The notes under the pieces: generated by a model | Databases searched by the model: none | What the model was told of the DNA's origin: nothing | Seen by the model: only the letters and a program-made list of their open reading frames with translations | Position numbers and translations under genes: made by a program | In this document: piece after piece, positions 9,161 to 24,301 of the stretch | How the letters are laid out: each line of letters begins with the position of its first letter | How positions within the stretch are numbered: the first letter of the stretch is position 1 | Assembly: GCF_000620045.1 (NCBI RefSeq) | Contig: NZ_JHVH01000019.1 | Location: forward strand, 1-64,000 | Length of the DNA stretch: 64,000 nt | Direction: 5' to 3' | Source of the DNA: Halomonas halodenitrificans DSM 735 | GTDB lineage: Bacteria > Pseudomonadota > Gammaproteobacteria > Pseudomonadales > Halomonadaceae

Positions 9161-10546
9161 ATGACCACCCAGCTCCAGATCACGCCCCATCCCTACCGGC
9201 CCACTCCGCTACCCGCCTTCGCGCGCCTGCGCCGCCGGGCCGGTGCCGTCCTCCTGGACAGCGGCCGGCCAGAAGCGCCCGGCGGGCGCTATGACATCAT
9301 GTCCAGCGACCCGCTGGCGGTACTGGAAGTCGATGAGACGGGGCGGGTGGAAGGCATTCCGGAGCTTCGACATCTTGACCCCTTCGCGGCTCAGCAGGCG
9401 CTGCTCGAGCGCCTGACCGGCACCACCGGGGTGCCGGAAAGCGAGCTTCCCTTCCTGGGTGGGTTGATCGGTTACTGGAGCTATGACCTCGGCTACCAGC
9501 TGGAGTCGGTAGGTCAACGGGCCCGACGCACCGTGGCACTGCCCGACAGTCGGGTCGGCCTCTATGACTGGGCGCTGATTCAGGATCACGAGCGTGGTGA
9601 GGCCTGGTTGGTGGCCACCCCGGAGCGGCGCCGCCAGATACTCGAATGGCTGAACGTCGCCCCCGCAGCGGAGGGCGACTGTCGGCTGTCGGGGGCGTTT
9701 GCCGCCGAACTCGACCCTGAGGCCTATATGGCCCGTTTCGCGGCCGTGCAGCACTATATTCGGGCCGGTGACTGTTACCAGGTCAACCTGGCCCAGCGTT
9801 TCAGCGCCCCCTACCGGGGAGACCTGTGGCACGCCTATCGGCGTCTTCGCCAGGCGACGCCGACGCCCTTCTCCGCCTTCATGGCCTGGCCCTCCGCCAA
9901 TGGCGAGCAGGCGGTCCTCTCGCTATCGCCGGAACGTTTCCTGGAGTGCCGCCACGGCCATGTGGAAACCCGCCCCATCAAGGGCACGCGTCCGCGGGGC
10001 GATACCCCCGCCGCCGATGCCCGCCTGGCCGCCGAGCTTGAAGGAAGCCTCAAGGATCGCGCCGAAAACGTGATGATCGTCGACCTGTTGCGTAACGACC
10101 TGAGCCGCCGCTGCCAGCCCGGCACGGTGCGGGTGCCCCGGCTGTGTGGCCTGGAGAGCTATGTCAACGTTCACCATCTGGTCAGCGTGGTCACCGGCAC
10201 GCTTGCCCCCGGGCGCACCCCCCTGGAGCTGCTGGCCGCCGCCTTCCCCGGGGGATCCATCACCGGCGCGCCCAAGGTGCGCGCCATGCAGATCATCGAT
10301 GAACTCGAACCCAGCCGGCGCAGTGTCTACTGCGGCAGCCTCGGCTATGTAGACATTCGCGGGCACATGGATACCTCCATTGCCATTCGCACCGCCGTGG
10401 CAGACGACGGACACCTGCACCTATGGGGCGGCGGCGGCCTGGTCGCCGACTCGGATGGGGAGGCAGAGTATCAGGAGACCTGGGACAAGATCCGTCACCT
10501 GATGTCGGCGCTGGCGCCAGCCGACGACCCGCCAAAAGGCCGATGA
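9161..10546 (+). CDS. pabB: Aminodeoxychorismate synthase component I
   Basis: This 461-residue chorismate-binding enzyme carries the PabB signature PIKGT near residue 272. The lysine there forms the covalent intermediate in PabB, while anthranilate synthases have alanine. The C-terminal GGSITGAPKVRAMQIIDELE block is also present. With glutamine amidotransferase PabA it turns chorismate into 4-amino-4-deoxychorismate for folate. The ATG at 9161 is preferred over an in-frame TTG at 9155. A TAGAAT -10-like hexamer lies at 9129-9134. The gene ends 1 bp before the cysB stop on the other strand, so the two converge with no room for a terminator. Confidence 0.93.
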   Translation: MTTQLQITPHPYRPTPLPAFARLRRRAGAVLLDSGRPEAPGGRYDIMSSDPLAVLEVDETGRVEGIPELRHLDPFAAQQALLERLTGTTGVPESELPFLGGLIGYWSYDLGYQLESVGQRARRTVALPDSRVGLYDWALIQDHERGEAWLVATPERRRQILEWLNVAPAAEGDCRLSGAFAAELDPEAYMARFAAVQHYIRAGDCYQVNLAQRFSAPYRGDLWHAYRRLRQATPTPFSAFMAWPSANGEQAVLSLSPERFLECRHGHVETRPIKGTRPRGDTPAADARLAAELEGSLKDRAENVMIVDLLRNDLSRRCQPGTVRVPRLCGLESYVNVHHLVSVVTGTLAPGRTPLELLAAAFPGGSITGAPKVRAMQIIDELEPSRRSVYCGSLGYVDIRGHMDTSIAIRTAVADDGHLHLWGGGGLVADSDGEAEYQETWDKIRHLMSALAPADDPPKGR

Positions 10547-10547
10547 C

Positions 10548-11582
<1,035 letters not shown>

Positions 11583-11649
11583 TCAATTTTAATTCATTTG
11601 TAGCATAACATGCCAAGCATCGCATGAGTCGCCGATATGTATTCTTGAT

Positions 11650-11678
11650 TTGCCAGCACCCCGGACGACCGCTAACAT
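11650..11678 (+). promoter_or_regulatory. Probable trxA promoter
   Basis: A -35-like TTGCCA (11650-11655), a 17-bp spacer and TAACAT (11673-11678) place the start about 45 nt before the trxA ATG. The divergent region 11520-11649 must also hold the cysB promoter and possible CysB autoregulatory sites. It is A/T-rich near 11570-11600. Confidence 0.45.
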
Positions 11679-11730
11679 CGTCCGACCATCCCCATCCGCT
11701 CGATGCAGCGCAACGATACTGGAGAACCCC

Positions 11731-12054
11731 ATGGCCAATAACGTCGATGTCACCAACGCCAACTTCGAGCAGGAAGTTCTCAAGGCCGACGCGCCGGTGC
11801 TGCTCAAGTTCTGGGCCCCCTGGTGCGGCCCCTGCAAGGTGATGGCCCCGGTGGTCGACGAGGTTGCCGAAGAGCGTAGTGACAACCTCAAGATCGTCAG
11901 CATCAATGTTGACGATGCGCCCGAGATCGCCGCCGAGCAGGGCGTGCGCGGCGTGCCCACCGTAATGCTGTTCAAGTCCGGCACCAAGATCGCTTCGCTG
12001 GTAGGCGCCCAGTCCAAGTCCCAGCTCAGCCAGTTCATCGAACAGAACAGCTGA
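11731..12054 (+). CDS. trxA: Thioredoxin 1
   Basis: This 107-residue protein has the canonical active site WCGPC at residues 31-35 and the cis-proline loop GVPT near residue 74. It is the cytosolic dithiol donor for ribonucleotide reductase, PAPS reductase and methionine sulfoxide reductases. I set the start at the ATG at 11731, which has GGAGAA 5 nt upstream and gives the standard TrxA length. It is divergent from cysB and is followed at once by a strong hairpin terminator, so it is probably monocistronic. Confidence 0.96.
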   Translation: MANNVDVTNANFEQEVLKADAPVLLKFWAPWCGPCKVMAPVVDEVAEERSDNLKIVSINVDDAPEIAAEQGVRGVPTVMLFKSGTKIASLVGAQSKSQLSQFIEQNS

Positions 12055-12070
12055 TAGGCAGCCCCTGCCA

Positions 12071-12109
12071 ACGACATCGCCCCGGCCTTGGCCGGGGCGA
12101 TGTCGTTTC
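12071..12109 (+). terminator. Rho-independent terminator after trxA
   Basis: An uninterrupted stem of about 16 bp (12071-12087 with 12090-12106) has a very small loop and is followed by TTT. It ends trxA transcription. The arms end in ACGACA and TGTCGT, so it could also act on transcripts from the right. Confidence 0.8.
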
Positions 12110-12144
12110 AGGAGGCAATCTTTAAGCGTCAGGCGCCTCTAGCT

Positions 12145-13263
12145 TCAAGCGTCAGGCCCTTTCCGCTCGTCATACTCGCCTCGTTCGGAAGGCGGCTGGT
12201 CCGCCTCAACCAGCGCCGGCTCGTCTCCCGGCCCCAGCAGGTGGGCGATCCAGCGCGTCTGAGGGTGGCTATCCAGGGCGATCTTCAGGGTCATGGTCAA
12301 CACCACCGACAACAGCATGCCCACGGCGCCGAAGACCCACCCCCAGACCACCAGGGACAGGAAGGCGATAAAGGTAGAAAGGCCCAGCGCCTTGCCCATT
12401 ATGCGTGGCTCGACGATATTGCCGAGCAGGAAGTTGATGCCCAAATAGGCCGCCGAGAGCAGCAGCGCGTCGATCATGCCGCCATCGGGAGAGACCAGCA
12501 GCAGCATGACCGGCGGCACTGCCGCAATGGCCGAACCGATGTTCGGAATGTAGTTGAGGGCGAAGGCAAGCACCGCCCACAACAGCGGAAAATCCACCCC
12601 CACCAGCTGGCAGGCGATCCATACCAGGATACCGGTGACCAGGCTGATCACCGTCTTCACCGCCAGATAGCGCTTGAGCGTCAGGCTGAACTCGCTGAAA
12701 CGTTCCAGACTGGGCGCCGGATTGGCCAAGGCGCGGGAAAGCTTGTCGCGGAAGTGAAGCGTCTCGAAGAGCATGAACACCGCCAGCAGCCCGACGACCA
12801 CACTCTGCATCAACAGGTTGCCGACCTCCCCGATCAGTGCCGGAAACCACTCCCCCAGCTGCTCCGCATCCAGCAGCTCGGCCAGGCGGTCGGTATCGAT
12901 GGCCAACCCCAGCCGCGACAGACCATCCAGCAACCCCAGATAGTAGTCGTAGAGCTTCTTTTCGATATCCGGCAAGGCATCAACGAAGGTGCCGAAACTA
13001 CTGACCAGCAACAGCCCCAGCAACGAAAACAGGCCGCCGATCACCACCAGGGTCAGCCACACCGCCAGGCGCAGGCTCAGGCCGTGACGATTGAGCCACA
13101 GCACCGGCGCCGTACAGACCACCGCGATAAAGGCCGCCAACAGCATCGGCACCAGCAGGCTGGCACCCAGTCGCATTCCGGCCACGATAACCACCAGCGC
13201 CGCCAGGGCCAGCACCAGGTTCAGCGGAATGATGCCCGATGACTCATCTTTCGCGTCCTGCAT
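12145..13263 (-). CDS. AI-2E family transporter (PerM/YhhT-like permease)
   Basis: This 372-residue integral membrane protein has about eight hydrophobic helices. Two come near the N-terminus (residues 12-60), a long amphipathic periplasmic-type segment spans about 95-145, and a C-terminal bundle contains LNYIPNIGS and GNIVEPRIMGKALGLS, which mark the AI-2E/PerM family. Substrates vary in this family (autoinducer-2 export, Na+/H+ exchange), so none is assigned. The C-terminus is acidic and cytosolic. It lies between the trxA terminator and serS and probably has its own transcript. Two copies of AAGCGTCAGG occur at about 12124-12158, around its stop codon. Confidence 0.85.
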   Translation of the reverse strand: MQDAKDESSGIIPLNLVLALAALVVIVAGMRLGASLLVPMLLAAFIAVVCTAPVLWLNRHGLSLRLAVWLTLVVIGGLFSLLGLLLVSSFGTFVDALPDIEKKLYDYYLGLLDGLSRLGLAIDTDRLAELLDAEQLGEWFPALIGEVGNLLMQSVVVGLLAVFMLFETLHFRDKLSRALANPAPSLERFSEFSLTLKRYLAVKTVISLVTGILVWIACQLVGVDFPLLWAVLAFALNYIPNIGSAIAAVPPVMLLLVSPDGGMIDALLLSAAYLGINFLLGNIVEPRIMGKALGLSTFIAFLSLVVWGWVFGAVGMLLSVVLTMTLKIALDSHPQTRWIAHLLGPGDEPALVEADQPPSERGEYDERKGPDA

Positions 13264-13346
13264 CAGAACCTCCCAAGCCGTTGTTGGTTTCCATCATGCC
13301 CCCTGGGCGACGCTTCAACAATCGGCGACACCCACCTTGTAACGCA

Positions 13347-13371
13347 GAACCCCCGCCGCCGGCGGGGGTTC
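13347..13371 (-). terminator. GC-rich hairpin downstream of serS
   Basis: Perfect 11-bp arms (13347-13357 and 13361-13371) enclose a 3-nt loop, 24 bp after the serS stop. No T run follows, so it is a stable 3' hairpin, possibly aiding termination. Confidence 0.5.
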
Positions 13372-13395
13372 AATGTGCCAAGGCCCAGACAAGCC

Positions 13396-17996
<4,601 letters not shown>

Positions 17997-18019
17997 TTCC
18001 ACACCGTCAGGCGGCCAGC

Positions 18020-18054
18020 CGCGGGGCAAGCAGAAACAGCATGCTTGCCCCGCG
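18020..18054 (+). terminator. Hairpin downstream of the ydiJ-like gene
   Basis: Perfect 12-bp arms (18020-18031 and 18043-18054) enclose an 11-nt loop, 23 bp after the stop. There is no T run. It is probably a 3'-end or termination hairpin. The remaining 70 bp to the next start carry no other clear signal. Confidence 0.55.
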
Positions 18055-18127
18055 ACGGCTACACGGCCGTTTGCCGAATGCGGGCGAGTCCGCCATGCTT
18101 TGCACTTTGGTCAACAAGGTAGCTCTC

Positions 18128-19475
18128 ATGCTTACAAGCCTCCCAGGCTACGGTCTCGCATCGTCTCTGTTGTTCGTCACAAGCGCCTTCACCTCCCAGG
18201 CCCTGGCGCAACCCCAGGGGCAGCCGCTCTCCGCCCAAGACAGCGACCCCGTCGAGATGGGCTGGATGCAAGGAGCACACCCTGAGCGCCGTCGACGGAT
18301 CCTTTTTCGAGTTCCCGGCGCTACGCTGGAGCGTGGTGCACATGCGCCAATTCCTCCCCACGGTGAATGTGTCACGCGGGCTGGGGGCGCCGAACGAGTT
18401 CGAGTATGCGCTGGATTCCGGGATCGATGACGTTGAGTTCACCCCCCGTGGGGGCGACGAGCCGATGACCTGGCAGGCCTCGCTCGCGGAGAACTACACG
18501 GATGGCATTATGATCCTCCACCATGGCAAACCGGTGTACGAGCGCTACTTCGCCGAGATGAAGGAGGACCGCAAGCATGCCGCCATGTCGGTCACCAAGT
18601 CCTTCACCGGCATATTGGCCGCGACGCTGGTGGCCGAGGACAAACTGGATCGCGAGGCGGCGGTGACGGATTATGTCCCCGAACTGGCGGACTCGGCCTT
18701 CGGTGACGCGACGGTAGGACAGGTCATGAACATGACCACCTGCCTGGCGTACAGCGAGGACTACGCCGATCCGGAAGCGGAAATCTGGGACTATGCCAAG
18801 GCCAGCAATCCCCTGCCTCGGGCCGGAAGCGACAACGGCCCGTCCGGTACCTTTGACTACCTGAAAACCCTCGAGAAAGAGCCGCAATGCGCTCACGGGG
18901 ACGCCTTCGCGTACAAGACCCCCAACGCCGACGCGCTGGGCTGGATCGTTTCCCGGGCCGCGGACACATCGCTGGCGGAGTTGCTGTCGACGACGATCTG
19001 GAGCCGGCTGGGCATGGAGCAGTCGGCCTATTATCAGGTGGACGCCAAGGGCATGCCCGCATCCGGGGGCGGCCTGAGCGCTGGATTGCGGGACATGGCA
19101 CGTGTCGGCCAGATGCTGCTGGACGATGGTGCCTGGCGAGGCGAGCAAATCCTGCCCCAGGCCGCCATTGCCGATATGCGTGCGGGCGGCAGCCAGGAGG
19201 CCTTCGCCAGGTCCGACCATCCCGAGCTCGAGGGCTGGTCCTACAAGGACATGTGGTGGATGACCCATAACGATCACGGCGCCTTCGCCGCGCGGGGCGT
19301 TCACGGTCAGACCCTCTATATCGACCCCACGGCAGACATGGTCATCGTACGCTTTGCGTCACACCCGGTGGCGGCCAACGCGGCAAACGATGCCACCTCC
19401 CTGCCCGCCTACCAGGCGGTGGCCGATTATCTGATGGACCACGACGCCGCCCAGGAGCCGTCCGAGGGCAACTAG
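18128..19475 (+). pseudogene. Frameshifted exported serine hydrolase (beta-lactamase family)
   Basis: A start at 18128 (AAGGTAG upstream) gives a signal peptide ending ALAQ and then a mature start that reads GWMQG, all in one frame. The rest, from LSAVDGSFFEFP through the SVTK motif (Ser-x-x-Lys nucleophile, about 18588) to the stop at 19475, is in another frame. The change occurs between about 18270 and 18282. Homologues I recall have several Pro-rich residues between GWMQG and the following segment, so a deletion of roughly 14-17 bp fits better than a single-base error. The downstream part is intact for over 380 codons and could be made from an internal start at 18333, but it would lack a signal peptide. 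It belongs to the class C beta-lactamase/DD-peptidase-like esterases; no substrate is assigned. Confidence 0.75.
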
Positions 19476-19560
19476 GCCACCAGGGATATCGCCGGACGAG
19501 TCGGCGCGGCGGGCCAGACGCCATGGCGAGTCCGCCCGAACCATCGCCAGGGGGAAGAGG

Positions 19561-20745
19561 ATGAGTGATAGCGAGGAACGACCGCACACCGGCGGCGCCA
19601 GCAGTGATGTCGGGGAACCCGCCGAAGCCAATGGCGGGGAAAGTGCCACCCCCGAAGCCAGCGAGAATCCGAATAAGACAGGAAGCCCGGCCAGGATCAT
19701 TACCCTCCTGGTGCTGGTATTACTGGTCATGTTCGTGGTGATCTATGCACTGAGTGATCGCCTGGCACCGTCATCATCACGCGGCATTGTCTCCGCGCAC
19801 GTCGCACGGATCGCACCACGAGTTTCGGGCCAGGTGACCGAGATACTGGTCGAAGATAATGCCGTGGTGGAAGCCGGCGATCCGCTGTTTGCCATTGATG
19901 ATCGCCCCTTCCAGCTGGCCGTACGACAGGCGCAAGCGAATCTCGAGACCGCCGCCCAGAATGTCAGTGCATCCAGTGCATCGCTGGTAGCGGCTCAGGC
20001 CGAGGTTACCCAGGCCCGCGTGGCCCTCGATAATGCGCGTTCCAAGGCGGATCGAATGCTACGGCTGGAGCAGCGTGGTGTGATTTCCGTCGACAAGGCA
20101 GACGACGCTCGCGCCCAGCTGGCGGATGCCGAGTCGAGGCTGGACAGCGCTCGGGCCAACCTCGAGAGCGCCCGGGCCCAGCTTGGCTCCCAGGGCGAGG
20201 ACAACCCAGCCATTCTCGCGGCCGAATCGAAGCTGGAGCAGGCCCAGTACGACCTGACGTCGACCACGGTGAAAGCACCGCATTTCGGAGTGATCACCAA
20301 TGTCACTCTGTCGGAAGGCCAGTTCATCAGTGCAGGCAATCCGGCCATGACCTTTATTGATGCCAGGGCGGCCTGGGTCACGGTGGATCTGCGCGAAAAC
20401 CAGCTGCAGAACCTCGACCCGGGCGATACCGCTCGGGTGCTGTTTGACGCGGTGCCCGGCACGATCTACGAGGGTCGAGTACAAAGCATTGCCTGGGGCA
20501 TAAACCCGGGGCGCAATACGCAGGAAGGCCTGGTGGTCAGCCAGCCCAATAACCGCTGGTTCGAACCGGCGCGGCGAATTCCGGTGCGCATCGAGCTGGC
20601 AGGCGGCATGGAAGACTGGCCGAAACAGGTTCGCGTAGGCGGCAAGGTGGATGTCACCGTGCTGACCGGCGACAGTGGCAACCCGATCACCTGGATAGCC
20701 CGCGGCCTGCAACGGCTGCAGTCCTGGGCCAGCTACCTGCATTGA
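19561..20745 (+). CDS. HlyD-family membrane fusion protein (YibH/EmrA-like)
   Basis: 394 residues. A cytosolic tail rich in G, E and S (1-44) is followed by one transmembrane helix (about 46-64). Then come a biotinyl-lipoyl half-motif (SAHVARIAPRVSGQVTEI, about 76-95), a long alpha-helical hairpin rich in Ala, Gln and Glu (about 115-225), and a beta-barrel with KAPHFGVITNV. This is the periplasmic adaptor of an efflux system. The next gene, 9 bp on, encodes a DUF2955 membrane protein, a known YibH-type pairing, so the two probably form an export pump. The substrate is unknown; aromatic acids or drugs are possibilities by family analogy. The start ATG follows a GGGGGAAGAGG site. Confidence 0.85.
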   Translation: MSDSEERPHTGGASSDVGEPAEANGGESATPEASENPNKTGSPARIITLLVLVLLVMFVVIYALSDRLAPSSSRGIVSAHVARIAPRVSGQVTEILVEDNAVVEAGDPLFAIDDRPFQLAVRQAQANLETAAQNVSASSASLVAAQAEVTQARVALDNARSKADRMLRLEQRGVISVDKADDARAQLADAESRLDSARANLESARAQLGSQGEDNPAILAAESKLEQAQYDLTSTTVKAPHFGVITNVTLSEGQFISAGNPAMTFIDARAAWVTVDLRENQLQNLDPGDTARVLFDAVPGTIYEGRVQSIAWGINPGRNTQEGLVVSQPNNRWFEPARRIPVRIELAGGMEDWPKQVRVGGKVDVTVLTGDSGNPITWIARGLQRLQSWASYLH

Positions 20746-20754
20746 GGTCAGTGT

Positions 20755-21774
20755 ATGTATGTCACCCCGCGCCCGCATGCCGGCGAAGACCCACTGTTTG
20801 CCCTGCGCCTGGCCCTGGTGGGCATGCTTTCCTATGTCGCCGTGGTGCTGATTGATCCCGCCTTGCCACCGATCATCGCGGCGCTGCCCATCGGATTGAT
20901 CGGTGCCCAACGCAAGGCCTTCAGCGTGGGCAAGGCAATTGGGGGTCCCGTCGCCATGGTGGTGATGACCTTCATCATGGCGTGGCTCGTCAATGAACTG
21001 CGCACCATGCCACTGGTGTATATGGGCGTGATGTGGCTGCTGTATTTCGCCGGATTCAAGGCGATCCTCGCCACCGGGGCCCCCGCCGGCATGCTGATCG
21101 TGGTGATTACCGTATTGATGTCGGTCATGGGCATGCATGGATCGGCGACGGTGGAATCGCTGCGCGATGGCTTCCTGCAGGCATCCCTGGTGGCGCTGGT
21201 TCTAGCCCCGCTCGCCTATCTGTTGTTCCCGCCGCGCACCACCGAACTGCATATTGATACTCCTCGGCCGGGGGGCGGCAATGTGACCGTAGGTGCCGCC
21301 ATCCGGGCCACCGTGTTGCTGGGGCTGAGCTTCTGGCTTTACTCGGTGATGCAGCCCTCGGACATGATGATGGCGGTCATCGCCGCCATGGTGCTGGTCT
21401 TCCCCACGCGCCGAGCCGTCTTCTTCGAAGCCCGGCAGCGCATTCGTGCCACCCTTTACGGCGGCATGATGGCGCTGGGCGTCCTGGCAGTGTTCACCCT
21501 GTCACCGCACTTGCCCGTCCTGCTGGCTCTGATCTTTCTGGCTTGCCTGGCGCTCGCCAGCGGCATGCTGAAGGGTCCCCAACCCAGTAATGTCTATCAG
21601 TATGCGCTTTCCGTCATGCTGTCGTTGATTGCCGGCGCCCTGTCCACCCAGGATGCCGGTTACGCCATGCTCTCGCGGGTGGCGCTTACCCTGACGGGCG
21701 CCTTTGCGGCCTCCTTTGCCGTCGCGCTTCTGGATGCGCTGACCGGCTGGCGTGGTGGCGACGACGCCCGATGA
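20755..21774 (+). CDS. DUF2955 (FUSC-like) inner-membrane protein
   Basis: This 339-residue hydrophobic protein has about ten predicted helices arranged as two similar halves separated by a soluble stretch near residues 158-178. This resembles aromatic-acid exporter/FUSC proteins and DUF2955 partners of HlyD-type adaptors. It starts with the ATG at 20755, 9 bp after the adaptor stop, so the two are co-transcribed and probably form one efflux complex. I see no ATP-binding motif, so transport would be ion-driven. Family assignment is moderately sure; the function is inferred from pairing. Confidence 0.75.
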   Translation: MYVTPRPHAGEDPLFALRLALVGMLSYVAVVLIDPALPPIIAALPIGLIGAQRKAFSVGKAIGGPVAMVVMTFIMAWLVNELRTMPLVYMGVMWLLYFAGFKAILATGAPAGMLIVVITVLMSVMGMHGSATVESLRDGFLQASLVALVLAPLAYLLFPPRTTELHIDTPRPGGGNVTVGAAIRATVLLGLSFWLYSVMQPSDMMMAVIAAMVLVFPTRRAVFFEARQRIRATLYGGMMALGVLAVFTLSPHLPVLLALIFLACLALASGMLKGPQPSNVYQYALSVMLSLIAGALSTQDAGYAMLSRVALTLTGAFAASFAVALLDALTGWRGGDDAR

Positions 21775-21803
21775 CCCCGCATGGTTGAGTGGCGAACGTC
21801 CGG

Positions 21804-22613
21804 CTAGAAAAACAGCCGCCGCAGGGCCTCACCCGGGTCGGGCTGGCGCATGAAGGCCTCGCCGACGAGGAAGGCATTGACGTCGTGCTCGCGCATGCGC
21901 AACACGTCGCCGGGGGTGTGGATGCCGGACTCGGTGACCACGGTGACGCCCTGCGGGATACGGGGCAGCAGCTCGAGGGTGGTATCGAGGGTGGTATCGA
22001 AGGTGTGCAGGTCACGATTGTTGATGCCCACCAGGGTAAGGTCCAGTTCGAGGGCTCGCTCCAGCTCCAGGGCGTCGTGGACCTCCACCAGCACGTCCAT
22101 GCCCAGCTCCGTGGCCTGGCGGTGAAGGTCGGCCATCTGCCGGTCCTCCAGGGCGGCGACGATCAGCAGAATGCAGTCGGCGCCGATGGCGCGCGCCTCG
22201 CTGACCTGGTAGCCGTGGGTGATGAAGTCCTTGCGGATCACCGGCAGCGAACAGGCATCGCGGGCCTCGATCAGGTAGTCCTCATGGCCCTGAAAGAAGT
22301 CGCTGTCGGTGAGCACCGAGAGGCAGGCGGCACCGCCCGCGGCATAGCTGGCGGCGATGGCACCGGGGTGAAAATCCTCGCGGATCACCCCCTTGGAGGG
22401 CGAGGCCTTCTTGACCTCGGCGATGATCGCCGGATCACCCTCGGCGCTACGCGCCGCCAGCGCCGCCACGAAGCCCCGCGGCGAGTCCTGCTCGGCGGCC
22501 AGGCGCAATAGCTCGGCCTCCGGCACGGCGCGGGCACGCTGGCTGACTTCCTCGTTCTTGCGGTCGAGGATACGGGTCAGGATGGTAGGGGTCGCCCCCG
22601 GGGATACGGTCAT
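21804..22613 (-). CDS. trpC: Indole-3-glycerol phosphate synthase
   Basis: This 269-residue TIM-barrel protein has the family motifs [17 protein letters not shown] (catalytic lysines, about 66-82), [10 protein letters not shown] and [10 protein letters not shown]. It is the monofunctional form, without a fused TrpF domain. It closes the ring of CdRP to indole-3-glycerol phosphate. It is the last gene of trpEGDC, 24 bp after trpD, and no trpF, trpB or trpA follows, as in pseudomonads, where those lie elsewhere. The repeated TTLDTTL stretch is within normal family variation. Confidence 0.95.
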   Translation of the reverse strand: MTVSPGATPTILTRILDRKNEEVSQRARAVPEAELLRLAAEQDSPRGFVAALAARSAEGDPAIIAEVKKASPSKGVIREDFHPGAIAASYAAGGAACLSVLTDSDFFQGHEDYLIEARDACSLPVIRKDFITHGYQVSEARAIGADCILLIVAALEDRQMADLHRQATELGMDVLVEVHDALELERALELDLTLVGINNRDLHTFDTTLDTTLELLPRIPQGVTVVTESGIHTPGDVLRMREHDVNAFLVGEAFMRQPDPGEALRRLFF

Positions 22614-22637
22614 GGTGTGACTCCTGAGGGAGAACGC

Positions 22638-23657
22638 TTATTGCAGGAAGACGCGAGTGAAGCTGGTCAGCTCCTTGAGTTTCTCGAGGGGGAGCTTCGA
22701 GGCCTGGGCATCCTGGGCCAGGGCCACCCCCTCCTTCAAGCTGTCGGCCACATCGGCGGCATACAGGGCCGCACCGGCATTCAGCGACACGATATCGGCC
22801 GCCGGCCCCTCGCCCTTCAGGGCCTGCTCCACCAGGCGCAGGCTGTCCTCGGCGGATGCGACTCGCAGCGGGTCGAGTGACTGACGCGGGATCCCCAGGT
22901 CTTCGGGGGTGATCACGTATTCGTGGATCTCGCCGTCCCTGAGCTCCGCCACCCGGGTCGGCTCGGCCACGGAGACCTCGTCCAGGCCATCCTCGGCGTG
23001 CACCACCAGCACATGATGGCTTCCCAGGCGACGCAGCACCTCGGCCATCAACGGCACCAGCTCCGGGGCATAGACCCCCAGCACCTGGTTCGGTGCACCG
23101 GCCGGGTTGGTCAACGGCCCCAGGATATTGAACAGGGTACGCACCCCCATTTCACGCCGCGGTACCACCGCATGGCGCATCGCCGGATGGTGGTTGGGGG
23201 CGAACATGAAGCCCACGCCCACCTGCTCGATGCAGCGCGCCGCCTGCTCGGCATCGAGATCGATATGGATGCCCGCCACGGCGAACAGATCGGCGCTGCC
23301 CGAGGAGGACGAGACTCCCCGGTTACCGTGCTTGGCCACGTGACCACCGGCGGCGGCCACCACGAAGCTGGCCGCGGTGGAAACATTGAACAGGTTGGCA
23401 CCGTCACCGCCGGTACCGACGATATCCACCACATGATCCGCCTGGAGATGAACCGGCGTCATCAACTCACGCATCACCTGGGCGGCGGCACTGATTTCCT
23501 CGGCGGTTTCCCCCTTCATGGCCATGCCCATCAGGAAGGCGGCGACCTGGGGTTCACTGGCCTCCCCGGTCATGATCTGTCGCATGATCTGATGCGTCTC
23601 GGCGAAGCTGAGGTCTTCGCGGCGCATCAGGGCACCGAGGGCGTCTCGCATCTGCAT
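22638..23657 (-). CDS. trpD: Anthranilate phosphoribosyltransferase
   Basis: 339 residues, with the PRPP-binding glycine-rich motif GTGGDG at residues 81-86 and the KHGNRGVSSSSGSAD segment of the family. It transfers phosphoribose to anthranilate. I chose the ATG at 23657, with GGAGA 5 nt upstream, over a longer upstream frame that overlaps trpG. It lies 16 bp after trpG and 24 bp before trpC in one operon. Confidence 0.95.
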   Translation of the reverse strand: MQMRDALGALMRREDLSFAETHQIMRQIMTGEASEPQVAAFLMGMAMKGETAEEISAAAQVMRELMTPVHLQADHVVDIVGTGGDGANLFNVSTAASFVVAAAGGHVAKHGNRGVSSSSGSADLFAVAGIHIDLDAEQAARCIEQVGVGFMFAPNHHPAMRHAVVPRREMGVRTLFNILGPLTNPAGAPNQVLGVYAPELVPLMAEVLRRLGSHHVLVVHAEDGLDEVSVAEPTRVAELRDGEIHEYVITPEDLGIPRQSLDPLRVASAEDSLRLVEQALKGEGPAADIVSLNAGAALYAADVADSLKEGVALAQDAQASKLPLEKLKELTSFTRVFLQ

Positions 23658-23673
23658 TATCGGTCTCCTCGAA

Positions 23674-24282
23674 TCAGTCTCGGCCCAGCGGCGCCTGGGG
23701 GCGGCGCTTAAGGAAGTTGGCCAGCAGCTCATGGCCCTGGCGGGTCAGGATCGATTCGGGGTGGAACTGCACCCCCTCTACGTCCAACGCCCGGTGGCGA
23801 AGCCCCATGATCAACCCCGGGGTAATATCCTGGTCATCGGTCCAGGCGGTGACCTCCAGGCAGTCGGGCAGCCCCTCGCGATCCACGGTCAACGAATGAT
23901 AGCGAGTGACCTCCAGGGGGTCGTCGAGGCCGGCGAACACGCCCTGACCGGTGTGGCGGATGGCCGAGGTCTTGCCGTGCATCACCTCCGGGGCACGCAC
24001 TACCCTGCCGCCATAGACCTGGCCGATGGCCTGATGCCCCAGGCAGACGCCGAGTATCGGCAACTTGCCGGCGAAGTGTCGAATGGCCTCCATGGAGATG
24101 CCCGCCTGGTCGGGCGTGCAGGGCCCCGGGGAGATCACCAGATGGGTCGGGGCCAGGGCCTCGATATCCTTCAGGGTGATGGCATCGTTGCGATGGGTCT
24201 CGACCTCGGCTCCCAGCTCGGCGAGGTACTGCACCACATTGAAGGTAAAGCTGTCGTAATTGTCGATCATGCAGACTTTCAT
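23674..24282 (-). CDS. trpG: Anthranilate synthase component II (glutamine amidotransferase)
   Basis: 202 residues, class I glutamine amidotransferase. The nucleophile is Cys80 in [11 protein letters not shown], and the His/Glu pair is in VQFHPES near the C-terminus. The HGKTS motif near residue 102 is typical of TrpG/PabA. It supplies ammonia to TrpE and may also serve the pabB product, since no separate pabA is seen here. It lies 19 bp after trpE. The longer upstream frame overlaps trpE and is not used. Confidence 0.94.
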   Translation of the reverse strand: MKVCMIDNYDSFTFNVVQYLAELGAEVETHRNDAITLKDIEALAPTHLVISPGPCTPDQAGISMEAIRHFAGKLPILGVCLGHQAIGQVYGGRVVRAPEVMHGKTSAIRHTGQGVFAGLDDPLEVTRYHSLTVDREGLPDCLEVTAWTDDQDITPGLIMGLRHRALDVEGVQFHPESILTRQGHELLANFLKRRPQAPLGRD

Positions 24283-24301
24283 GGAACTCTCCGCCACCGG
24301 G

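Noticed and set aside
18041-18430. 129-codon ORF taken as a separate gene
   Set aside because: Only its N-terminal part (from 18128) looks real, as the signal peptide of the frameshifted hydrolase; the C-terminal residues are out-of-frame sequence.
21971-22000. Short duplicated stretch in trpC (GAGGGTGGTATC twice)
   Set aside because: It encodes TTLDTTL in a region where TrpC homologues have similar residues, so no insertion is implied.
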